From contig NZ_FNVD01000001.1 of assembly GCF_900108275.1 (NCBI RefSeq), positions 1-64,000 of the forward strand: 64,000 nucleotides of DNA, in the 5' to 3' direction. Within the stretch, counting starts at the first letter, position 1. Each line of letters begins with the position of its first letter. The DNA comes from Jhaorihella thermophila. GTDB lineage: Bacteria; Pseudomonadota; Alphaproteobacteria; Rhodobacterales; Rhodobacteraceae. Of the stretch, positions 1-7,780 are shown piece after piece. The translations under genes were made by a program, and so were the position numbers. Below the pieces are notes generated by a model. It saw nothing but the letters and a program-made list of their open reading frames with translations. It did no database searches and was not told the origin of the DNA.

Positions 1-530
1 GCTGGGGGTGGTTCTATCTCTCGACCATCCTTGATGACTACAGCCGCTACATCATCGCCTGGAAGCTCTGCACCACGATGAAGGCCGCGGATGTCACCGA
101 TACGCTGGAACTGGCGCTGGACGCTTCGGGCTGCAACAACGCGACCGTGGCGCAGAAGCCGAGGCTCCTCAGCGACAATGGCGCGTCTTACGTGGCCGCC
201 GATCTGGCCGAGTATCTCGAAGGCAAAGGCATGGATCATGTGCGCGGTGCGCCACATCACCCGCAGACCCAGGGTAAAATCGAGCCCTGGCACCAGACAA
301 TGAAGAACCGCGTGCTGCTGGAAAACTACTTCCTGCCAGGCGACCTGGAACGTCAGATCGGCGCCTTCGTCGACCACTACAACAACCATCGCTACCACGA
401 GAGTCTGGAGAACCTGACCCCCGCCGATGTCTACCACGGTCGCGGGGCAAAGATCCTGAAGATGAGAGAGGAGATCAAGAAAACGACAATCCGAAAACGC
501 CGGTTGCAACATCAAGCCGCTGCCGCCTAA
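1..530 (+). CDS. IS3-family transposase (OrfB), 5'-truncated by window edge
   Basis: The reading frame is open from base 3 and ends at the TAA at 528-530, so only the C-terminal part of the protein (about 175 residues) is visible. It is the rve integrase core of an IS3-type DDE transposase. The first Asp lies in ILDDYSR, the second in LLSDNGASY, and the Glu in TQGKIEPWHQ, followed by the usual HYNNHRYHESL and TPADVY motifs near the C-terminus. The enzyme would catalyse cut-out and insertion of its own IS. The IS right end probably lies within about 80 bases of the stop. The other end is outside the window, so terminal repeats cannot be confirmed. Confidence 0.9.
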   Translation, partial: WGWFYLSTILDDYSRYIIAWKLCTTMKAADVTDTLELALDASGCNNATVAQKPRLLSDNGASYVAADLAEYLEGKGMDHVRGAPHHPQTQGKIEPWHQTMKNRVLLENYFLPGDLERQIGAFVDHYNNHRYHESLENLTPADVYHGRGAKILKMREEIKKTTIRKRRLQHQAAAA

Positions 531-1029
531 ACTCAGACAGAAACCGAACCAGAGCCTCCGTTACGAAACTGCTTGCGCTGTCCGAAAAACTCTGACGACG
601 GACATAACATAGCATATAAGGTGCTGTCCGTGGGGGTACCCACCGGGCTTGTTCACTTTGACCGGCTCGGGAAGCAAGCTTGGTTGTTGACCGGCGAGAT
701 TGTAGCGTGTTGCGAAAAAATACACCCCTGGGTTGTTCGGGAAATAAAACGCGAAAAACGAAACTGCCCCTCTTGTATCCACCCACAAGATGAAGCACAT
801 GACGGGCGTCGACGGCGCGAAAGCGTCTAGGTAGTGGAGCACGCTACGGCAAAACAGCTCCTCGCCGAATGGACATCGTGATAAGAGAAACGTTCGAAAA
901 GCAAACGGCCCAGCCGTTTCGAAGCTGCAAATGGCAGCCTCATAGCTGATGCGAATCTGATGCGGTGTCCTGGAAAAATCCCATGAGATTCGTGCCATAC
1001 TGAGATGGCTTGGGCCAAATTGGCCTCAA

Positions 1030-1087
1030 ATCGGCTTTGCTTTTCGGCAAGGCCGATTTTTTTTGGCGCTTTTTCTTGCGCCGATTT
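1030..1087 (+). terminator. Two stacked terminator-like hairpins
   Basis: The first hairpin pairs ATCGGC (1030-1035) with GCCGAT (1052-1057) and runs into eight T residues (1057-1064). The second, directly abutting, pairs GGCGC (1065-1069) with GCGCC (1078-1082) and is followed by GATTTT. Together they would block transcription entering the element from the IS3 side. Confidence 0.6.
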
Positions 1088-1161
1088 TCCTGGGTGAGAG
1101 GCAAGTTCTCGCCCCGATGCAACGAAAGGAAGCAAGATGTGGTGTCTGAGATTGCGACTAA

Positions 1162-1187
1162 CGAAGAAGGCGGATTCTTCGCTTTTT
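1162..1187 (+). terminator. Terminator-like hairpin
   Basis: A perfect 7-bp stem CGAAGAA (1162-1168) / TTCTTCG (1175-1181) with a GGCGGA loop is followed by C and five T residues (1183-1187). It is another rho-independent terminator-like structure reading toward tnsA. Confidence 0.55.
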
Positions 1188-1289
1188 CCATTAAAAACAG
1201 TGTGTTGACATAGTTCGGCGAGGGTGAAATCGAATTGGGCGTTGGTGCAAGCCGGCGAAACTGAAACCTGAACATAGGAGGGTAGAAAG

Positions 1290-1317
1290 AAAAAAGCGCG
1301 CCCCTGGCAGGACGCGC
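1290..1317 (-). terminator. Terminator-like hairpin, minus strand
   Basis: Read on the minus strand, GCGCGTCC (from 1317-1310) pairs with GGGCGCGC (1303-1296) with one G-U pair, followed by six T residues (1295-1290). It would stop leftward transcription. No leftward gene is visible upstream of it. Confidence 0.45.
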
Positions 1318-1415
1318 CCAAGTCAACGACCGCATGCGATCGCTTAGTCAAAGCAACACATAGACCCAAGAAAGGGCAGTTGCAACTCCGCATCCGGTCA
1401 TCACGCAAATCAACT

Positions 1416-1430
1416 CGGAACGATGTTCCG
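1416..1430. promoter_or_regulatory. 15-bp palindrome before tnsA
   Basis: CGGAAC-GAT-GTTCCG is a perfect 6+6 inverted repeat. It ends 5 bases before the Shine-Dalgarno sequence GGAGAAG (1436-1442) of the TnsA-like gene. Its position suggests an operator or translational control site; this is inference from placement only. Confidence 0.35.
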
Positions 1431-1444
1431 GGAACGGAGAAGTC

Positions 1445-2209
1445 ATGTTTGAGAAAACGAAACATAGTGCCGTCAGCGACCAAGAGCCGATCACGCTCCC
1501 CGGCGCGTCGCGGGCCATGCGCAATGTGCCGGCCGCTTCATCCGCGCACTGCACCGCGCATGTCGTCCTGGGAGACGGGGTCGGTCAGCGCGCGCAAGCG
1601 GAAAGCTGGTTGGAGCTCAGCGCGCTGTTTGTGCTGAACGCCATTCCGAATGTGGTCGCGATCCAGGAACAGGTCCGGTTTTTCTACGGGTGGAAACCCG
1701 AGGAACAGAGCCAGCATGTTTTCGATATCATCGCCACCCTGCGGGACGGCCGGAAGATCGGGTTCACGGTCAAGCCGGAGGCGCGTCTGGTTTCCGGGCG
1801 CTTCCTCGAGGAAATGCAGGAAGTTTCCTGGTGGGCGGTCGAGAAAGGATTTGTCGACGAAGTTCGGCTCATTACCGAACGAGACATCGACAGTACCGAT
1901 CTGCGGAACGCAAAGGTGTTGGCCGCGGTACGGGAAGCTGATCCCGAGGCAGATGCCTTGGCGCTGTCGTTCATCGACGGCCTGCCGGAGGGGGCTGGTC
2001 AGAGCCTGCGTCGCCTCACCATCGATATCGGGATGCAGGGGCGGGGTTACCGCGCGCTCCTCCGGCTCATCCGGAACGGAATGTTGCGGCCGATGAGCCG
2101 GGGTCTGATCGGGCCGGAAATGGTCGTGGCCCGTACGGACGCCCGGCCCGAAGATCTGACCGTAGGAGACACGCACGTGGCGTCTGCCGACGAACTGATC
2201 GCCGCCTAA
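1445..2209 (+). CDS. tnsA: TnsA-like transposon endonuclease
   Basis: A 254-residue protein resembling the TnsA N-terminal nuclease domain, which cleaves the 5' ends of Tn7-like elements together with TnsB. Visible family features are Glu57 in WLELSALFVL, a VVAIQEQV block, Asp94 in HVFDIIATLRDG and Lys110 in FTVKPEARL. These fit the E-D-(Q/E)xK restriction-type active site, except that the Q/E position is Thr108. The start ATG has a good GGAGAAG ribosome site 2 bases upstream. The first 45 residues look poorly conserved. It is the first gene of the transposition module, 110 bases before the transposase. Fold and role are inferred from motif order plus neighbours. Confidence 0.75.
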   Translation: MFEKTKHSAVSDQEPITLPGASRAMRNVPAASSAHCTAHVVLGDGVGQRAQAESWLELSALFVLNAIPNVVAIQEQVRFFYGWKPEEQSQHVFDIIATLRDGRKIGFTVKPEARLVSGRFLEEMQEVSWWAVEKGFVDEVRLITERDIDSTDLRNAKVLAAVREADPEADALALSFIDGLPEGAGQSLRRLTIDIGMQGRGYRALLRLIRNGMLRPMSRGLIGPEMVVARTDARPEDLTVGDTHVASADELIAA

Positions 2210-2235
2210 CACCCCACCAAATCGAGAGAAAAACA

Positions 2236-2259
2236 CCCGCGCGAAATTCTACGCGCGGG
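2236..2259 (+). promoter_or_regulatory. Hairpin between tnsA and tnsB
   Basis: CCCGCGCG (2236-2243) and CGCGCGGG (2252-2259) form a perfect 8-bp GC stem around an AT-rich loop, followed at 2261-2270 by the palindrome CCGGTACCGG. There is no T tract, so it is more likely an mRNA processing, attenuation or protein-binding structure than a simple terminator. Confidence 0.4.
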
Positions 2260-2319
2260 ACCGGTACCGGCTTGCCCAACGGCAGGCTCCATCATGTCGC
2301 AACAAAAAGGATCGACACA

Positions 2320-4525
2320 ATGCCCAGAGACTTCACAACCGAATTCGCAACTTTCAGCCTCGACATGCACCACATCTACAAGATGAACGGTGAGGAATGG
2401 CGTTTCGCCTACAAAAGCAATGGCCAGGCGATCTTCTCGCTGATTGATGATCCGGCCACCAAGGTGACCTACGAGTTGGGCACTCTGAACCGCATGAACG
2501 CAGCAGGACTGATTGACCTGAAACCTTTCGGCCTGATGCCGGAACATCTGCGGCCGGCGCCCGTTGAAGATTACGACGACGTTTTTCTTTCTGATTGTCA
2601 CCGGCTCAACGCAACCGTGTCAACGCTCGGCACGCAATGGTGCGCAGCTTCATGGAGCTCTACGAAGCGAAGAAGATCAAAGGTACGGACCAGTCGATCA
2701 CATTGGCAATGGAGGACATTGTCGACAACGCCGCTGCCTATCTGAAAAAGGAATTGCCGGACCCGGAGGAGGACCTGGCGATTAAACTTTGGAAAGAGAA
2801 AAAGGGCATTAAACCTAAGACCAAGGGTAGTGTGACACGCCCTGATGAGGTTGCTGCACGGACGCTGCGAAACTGGGTCCGCCTCTACAAAAAAGGAGGC
2901 AAGACCGCGCTGGTGGATAAGTGTGCGAACCAGGGGAATCGCAACAGCTATTTCACGGCTGAAGAAATGAAGTTGCTGGCTGAGGTTGTTCGTGACGAGT
3001 ACCTGACCTTGCAGCGCAAGCCGGTTTCGGCGGTGGTTCTCGACGTGAAGCGTGTCTTCCGCCGGGAAAAAATTAGCGCCGTGAAGCTGCAAGCGAGGCA
3101 AAACTGCGGATCCCGGGGCGCGAAGCCGTGCGCCTTTTCATCAAGCGCCTCGACAAATTCCGCGTGTTGGTCGCCCGATACGGCGAACAGGAAGCCATGA
3201 AGACGATGCGGGCGGTCAAATCCGGCATCGATGTCTTGCGTCCGTTCGAACGGGTGGAAATGGACGAATGGAAGATCGACCTTCTGACCATCATGGCCAA
3301 GAGCGGCCTGCTCGCCATGTTTTCCAAAGAAGAACTGGAAGCCTTGGGACTGGACAAGCGCACCACGCGCTGGTGGCTGGTGGTGGCAATCGATTGCCGT
3401 ACTCGGTGCATCGTCGGGATGACCCTGACCTCCAATCCCAAGACCAGCAGTGCCGTCAAATGCCTGCGCATGGTGACGAGCTACAAGGGACAGTTTGCCG
3501 ACCAGGTCGGCGCCTTGGCGCCGTGGCCCATGATGGGCAAGCCCGAACTTCTGGCCGTCGACAATGGCAGCGCGTTCAAGTCGGATATCTTCACATCGAC
3601 CTGTGCGGACCTGGGGATCACCAAACAGCAGACGATCGCCGGAGAGCCTTCGATGCGCGGCCGTATCGAGCGCGTCTTCCATACCCTGATCATGAGCCTT
3701 CTTCCGAGGCTTTCGGGGCGGACCTTTGGCGATGTCCTGGAGCGCGGGGATCATCCGTCCGAAAAGCGGGCGTGCCTGACCATCGAGGATCTGTCTTTCG
3801 CCCTGGTTCGGTGGGCCGTGGATATCTATCACAACACGCCCCACGAAGGGCTCAACGGGCGCACCCCGCTCCAGCAGTGGGAGGCCGATCTCGAGGACGG
3901 GAACTATCCTCTGCACAGCCTGCCGACCGCTCGCCAAAAGCGGATCGCGTTTGGCTTGCCGCTGAGCCGCGTTGTCCAGAAGGACGGCATTCGGGCCATC
4001 AACGTGCGTTATCACTCGAAGGAGCTTGCGCGCTGGTACCTGAAACACGGTGAGCGCCCGGTCAATGTGCGTTGGTTCGACGAGAATATCGGCAGCATCG
4101 AGGTCCAATTGGACGGAGTCTGGGTCGAAGTGCCGGCCGTGTCAGAGGCGTTCCACGATGTGGATGCGTCAACCTGGGCTGCGGCACGACGCGCCCTGCG
4201 GGCCAAAGATGCGAAACGGAAAGAATGGGAAGAGGAGGCCATCTTCCAGGCCATTTCCGACATCGAGGCAATGAACGCCGCCCGGCAGCTGTCTTACAGG
4301 ATCACGGATCACGCCTGTACGGAAAAGCGTTTCAAGGCCGTCGAGAATGAGGCCGTTTCGAACTTCGAGGTGGTGCCGACCGCGCAGAAACTCGCCGACA
4401 ACCCCGGGGGCATTGGTCGTTCCATCGCGCCTCGCAAACCGGTGAAGCCGTCGGCGGTGAAGGACGCGCTGGAGGAGTCCGCCAGCGAAACGCCGGCCAA
4501 TGGTGGCTGGGATTTCGGTGAATAA
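2320..4525 (+). pseudogene. tnsB: TnsB-like DDE transposase, two frameshifts
   Basis: One protein of about 735 residues is spread over three frames. Frame 1 runs from the ATG at 2320 (AAGGA site upstream) to about 2595, frame 3 continues to about 3090, and frame 2 continues to the TAA at 4523-4525. Both shifts fit loss of one base. The N-terminal part carries the DNA-binding region. The rve catalytic core follows, with Asp in VEMDEWKIDL, Asp in LLAVDNGSAF and Glu in MRGRIERVF, then a Mu-type C-terminal barrel. The family joins transposon 3' ends to target DNA with TnsA and TnsC. In frame 3 a stop at 2592-2594, and in frame 2 a stop at 3074-3076, confine where the shifts can lie. Confidence 0.8.
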
Positions 4526-4550
4526 GGTCAAGGGAACACGGAGAGTACCA

Positions 4551-5558
4551 ATGTCAAAGACAGCCTACGAGATCGCCGCAACGCTCAAGATGCTGCGCAA
4601 TCACCACGTCGTCACCGAGCGCGATCGTGACTTTGAAGCCCTGCTTGCCGACCTTCTCGAGGTCGATGAGCAGGGGCAACTCACCCATGTGCCAATCAGG
4701 GAGACAGGCGGCACGGAGACCCGCGGTATTACCCTGATCGAGGGGTCGGGTGGCGGAAAGACCACCACAATCCTGAGGGCATTGCGCGGGTGCCCTCCGC
4801 TTCAGAACAACCCCGAAACCGGGTTGCCTCGGTATCTGCACGTCAAGGTCGAAAGCCCGGCGACCCTCCGGAGCCTCGGGGCCGAGCTTCTGCGGAAGCT
4901 GGGTGTCGATACCGTCAGTGAGCGGGCAAAGGTCTACGAAATCCGGGCCATGGTCCGGCACAGGCTGGCAGTCATGGGGATCAGCGTTTTGTGGCTCGAC
5001 GAGGCCCATGACATGTTCAAGTCCGCTACCTCGGCTGAGACCGACAACATGTTCAAGATGCTCAAGTCGCTTATGCAGGGGGAACACCCTGTCATCCTGG
5101 TCTTGAGTGGCACAGAACGTCTTTCTTTGATCACGTCGATCGATGCCCAGGTGAACCGGCGTTTCAGCAAGTTGCGGCCTGCGGAACTGAAGTTCGGCGT
5201 GGACAACAGCAGGCTGAAGTCCCTTGTCGAGTTCTACGCCCGGAAAGCCGAACTCAAGGCGGAGATCGACGAAGACACCGTTGTCCGCCTGATCCATGCA
5301 GGCCGCCATCGGTTTGGTCGCTGTGTCCGAATTCTGATCGGCGCAATCCGATGCGCCCTTCAGGATGGGTCCGACAAGCTCCGGCAGGAACATTTCGAAA
5401 TTGCCTGGGGGCGTGAAGAAGGATGCGACATCGCGCAGAACGTATTCGCAGCCTCCGATTGGCAATCGATCGAGCTCGCGGATGTAGATGACGAAATCTA
5501 CGAGCGCGAACGCGCGGCGCAGCAGAAGAAATCCAGAAAGAAGTCGAAGGCCGCTTGA
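4551..5558 (+). CDS. tnsC: TnsC-like transposition ATPase
   Basis: A 335-residue AAA+ protein with Walker A GSGGGKTT (residues 65-72), Walker B VLWLDEAH (146-153) and a following VLSGTERL sensor-type segment. Proteins of this TnsC/TniB family polymerise on target DNA and link the target selector (TniQ/TnsD) to the TnsA/TnsB transposase. The ATG has a GGAGAG ribosome site 5 bases upstream. The C-terminus ends in a lysine/arginine-rich tail. The gene sits 25 bases after the transposase stop, and its own stop lies 2 bases before the TniQ start. It is the only long gene of the module other than tnsA with an intact frame. Confidence 0.85.
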   Translation: MSKTAYEIAATLKMLRNHHVVTERDRDFEALLADLLEVDEQGQLTHVPIRETGGTETRGITLIEGSGGGKTTTILRALRGCPPLQNNPETGLPRYLHVKVESPATLRSLGAELLRKLGVDTVSERAKVYEIRAMVRHRLAVMGISVLWLDEAHDMFKSATSAETDNMFKMLKSLMQGEHPVILVLSGTERLSLITSIDAQVNRRFSKLRPAELKFGVDNSRLKSLVEFYARKAELKAEIDEDTVVRLIHAGRHRFGRCVRILIGAIRCALQDGSDKLRQEHFEIAWGREEGCDIAQNVFAASDWQSIELADVDDEIYERERAAQQKKSRKKSKAA

Positions 5559-5560
5559 CC

Positions 5561-7404
5561 ATGACGCTGCTCCCGGTTCTTCCCGTGCTTTCAGGCGAAA
5601 GCCTCACGTCCTACGTCAACCGCGCGGCCTACGCGCATGGCAATATCGACATCTTTCGTTTCCTGTCGTTTCTCGAGCTGCCGCAGGGTGCGATCATGTC
5701 TCCCAAGAGCGATCAGCTTGACCGGATCGCGCAGCTGTTCGGCCTGCCCGTTGAACAACTTGGGCGCATGGCGTTCCTTCCGGAAGGTGGACGGATGCGG
5801 TCCATCTGCGGAGAGAGGGTGCATGCGGAATTCGCCTATCTGAACAAGACCAGCTATTGCCCGGCGTGTTTGCTGGCCGATGCCGACCCGTGCGGTCCAT
5901 CCCATGGGCGGCGGGTCGGTCGGATTGCCTGGCAGATCGAAGCTGTCAGGACGTGTCCGCATCACGGCATCGCCCTCTTTCGTCGCAAGAATACCGATCA
6001 CTCGGAGAACTTGCAGATCATGTCCAGGGTGGCGCCCGGTGACGCGGAGCTTCGAGAGCAGGTGCATGCATCCATGCGCCGCATGCCGTCCAACCTTCAG
6101 ACCTACATCGAGAGGCGGCTCTCGCGGGAGATCGCCAGTCTCCCTGGTTGGACAGTCAGCCGATCGATCTCGCATCCCGCGCCTGCGAAATGCTGGGCGT
6201 CGTCATCACGGCAGGAACTCATTGCGACCTGCGCAAGGTGTGTGATGACCAATGGAACGAGGCGGGGGACGTTGGGTATTCCTATGCCCATCGCGGGGAG
6301 GCAGGGATCCTCGAGGCGCTCGAAATCGTGCGCCAGGATGCGATCCGGCGCCGTACCAAGGGCGGCCCCCAGAAGGTCTTGGGTCGCCTTTACCAATGGC
6401 TGCAGTTCAACAAGAACAACAAACCACATGGTCCTATCCAAGGAGTCGTCAGGGAGTACATCCTGAATCATTTTCCGATCGAGGCCGGATCCCAGCTCTT
6501 TGGTGAAATCGTCGTGGAACAACGCGTGCACACGGTGCACAGCCTGGCCCGGAAGACGGGCGACCACCCCAAGACCATCAATCGCGCGGTCATCGCGGCG
6601 GGGCTTTGCGAGGGAGACCCGGATCGCGCTCAGGCGCTGGCGGTCTTCGACCTAGAAACAGGTGAACGGTTGATGAGCCGCGTCCGGAACTCGATCCCGG
6701 TCAGCGCACTTCCAGGATATCTGAACTGCAACCGGGTTAAGGCTCAGCAACTCGTCCACGGTGGGTTTATCCCGCGCCTGGTGCCGGAAAACCCGAACGC
6801 CACAGGTGTTCTGAAACAGGTCGCAGTCGAGGATGCCGATCGGTTTCTCGCACAATTCCTTGGAATGGCAAAGAACGTCAAGGTTGCGTCGGAAGGGCTT
6901 ATGGACCTGGTATCTGCCGCGGAACTTTCCAGGTGGCCGGTGATCGACATCATTGCTGCTGTGCTGTCGGGCAGCTTGGGCCGGGTCGAAATCGTGGACC
7001 CGGCACTGAAGTTCAAGGGCGTGCTTGTGGACCCCACGGAGGTTCGGGAGGTGCTGTCGCGCCAGGGGCGTGAGGGTCTGGTCGGGCCGGACGAAGCCGG
7101 CAGGATCAGCGGATTGTCGCGCCCCGCGCTGAATTCCCTGACGCGCATCCGGCGCCCGAGCGGGCGGCCGTGGCTGACCGCGCACCAGATGGTCAATTCC
7201 AAAGGCGCGCCGGTTCGCTTGTATTCTGCGCAGGAACTCAAAGAGTTTCTGGACCGTCATGTTTCGCTGAGGGACTATGCCGCGCAACACGGGATCTCTG
7301 CAAAGGCGATGAAGCAAAGATTGGAGAGCTGCGGGATTGAACCCATCGCCGATAACCATTGCCTCGGACGATTCTACTATGAGCGGTCGGTGTTGAACTT
7401 GTAG
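5561..7404 (+). pseudogene. tniQ: TniQ/TnsD-like target-selection protein, one frameshift
   Basis: The N-terminal half (from ATG 5561, frame 2) shows the TniQ signature: a proline-rich start followed by GESLTSYVNRAAYAHG, and a zinc site Cys100-x2-Cys103 ... Cys132-x2-His135. Near 6130-6142 the frame must shift to frame 1 to continue as SPWLDSQPIDLASRACEMLG and on to the TAG at 7402-7404. Rejoined, the protein is about 614 residues, longer than typical short TniQ proteins and nearer TnsD. The C-terminal half contains helix-turn-helix-like segments (DEAGRISGLSRPALNSL and LRDYAAQHGISAKAMKQRL), as expected of a protein that recognises an attachment site. The target is unknown. Confidence 0.75.
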
Positions 7405-7412
7405 CTCATCAC

Positions 7413-7569
7413 CTGCCAGCGAACCCTCAAACGCCGCCCTTCGGGGCGGTTTTTTTGTGCCTTTGTGAACTTTCGCTGGCAGAAAATGGGTAGGTCAGGT
7501 GGCAGATTTGCCCGCCGAAGGAAATCGCGAAGACCTTTAAAACAAGGGCTTTGAGAAATTGGGTGGCAG
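7413..7569. repeat. TGGCAG box repeats near element right end
   Basis: CTGCCAGCGAA (7413-7423) and TTCGCTGGCAG (7472-7482) are perfect 11-bp inverted copies flanking the terminator. Further direct TGGCAG boxes start at 7500 and 7564, two of them preceded by GG and three followed by A/T-rich bases. Tn7-like element ends carry several short transposase-binding repeats, so these are candidates for TnsB sites. No matching set was found on the left flank. Confidence 0.35.
7434..7456 (+). terminator. Rho-independent terminator after tniQ
   Basis: CCGCCC (7434-7439), TTCG tetraloop, GGGCGG (7444-7449), then seven T residues (7450-7456). It ends the transposition operon 30 bases after its last stop codon. 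Confidence 0.9.
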
Positions 7570-7597
7570 TAAAATGCTTGGTTTTTCAGGTGAAGGC

Positions 7598-7632
7598 AAG
7601 GATCGGCTGCCCTTGCGGCCGATCCTTTCATT
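7598..7632 (+). terminator. Terminator-like hairpin upstream of the kinase gene
   Basis: A perfect 10-bp stem AAGGATCGGC (7598-7607) / GCCGATCCTT (7618-7627) with a 10-base loop is followed by TCATTTTT. It insulates the kinase gene from the transposon operon. It may equally mark the original chromosomal flank. Confidence 0.7.
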
Positions 7633-7780
7633 TTTCAGGATTCGACAGTGCCGCGAGCGGGCCGGGGCCGGACGTCGATCAGATCCGTTTGCCCAATATT
7701 CACCAGATTGCGGACCTACTGTTTCCAAACTGTCGATCTATCAAATTGGCAACACGACCCTCAGGGAAAGCGAGATTCGC

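Larger units (their letters stand above)
531..1444. other. Gene-free flank between IS3 remnant and Tn7-like module
   Basis: I see no convincing gene here; the open frames lack family motifs and good ribosome sites. The stretch is visibly more AT-rich than the chromosome. It holds several terminator-like hairpins (1030-1087, 1162-1187, and one for the minus strand at 1290-1317), an isolated TTGACA at 1205-1210 without a good -10 partner, and a palindrome just before tnsA. The left end of the Tn7-like element should lie in this interval, but I could not identify paired terminal repeats by eye. Confidence 0.5.
1445..7404 (+). mobile_element. Tn7-like transposition module TnsA-TnsB-TnsC-TniQ (decayed)
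   Basis: Four co-directional genes in the order nuclease, DDE transposase, AAA ATPase, TniQ/TnsD-type targeting protein define a Tn7-like core. The last genes are tightly packed (the ATPase stop and TniQ start are 2 bases apart) and a strong terminator follows at 7434-7456. The transposase gene has two single-base frame breaks and the TniQ gene one, so the copy is probably inactive unless these are assembly errors. No cas genes, CRISPR array or cargo genes lie within it. Element ends were not resolved: the left end should fall in 531-1444 and the right end in 7405-7780. Confidence 0.8.
7405..7780. other. Right flank of the Tn7-like module, no gene
   Basis: This 376-base interval between tniQ and the histidine kinase holds two terminators (7434-7456, 7598-7632) and a set of TGGCAG boxes (7477, 7500 and 7564, plus an inverted one at 7413). 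The right end of the element should lie here. An open frame in phase with the kinase extends back to 7559, but it has no good ribosome site and reads through the terminator stem. Confidence 0.5.

Noticed and set aside
573-830. Open frames in the flank between the IS3 end and the TnsA-like gene
   Set aside because: No family motifs, no ribosome site, overlapping hairpin-rich sequence; treated as non-coding.
2583-2598. Programmed -1 frameshift in tnsB at GTTTTTCTTTCT
   Set aside because: The -1 frame hits a stop at 2592-2594, so slippage would have to occur after it, at GAT-TGT, which is not a slippery sequence; a lost base is simpler.
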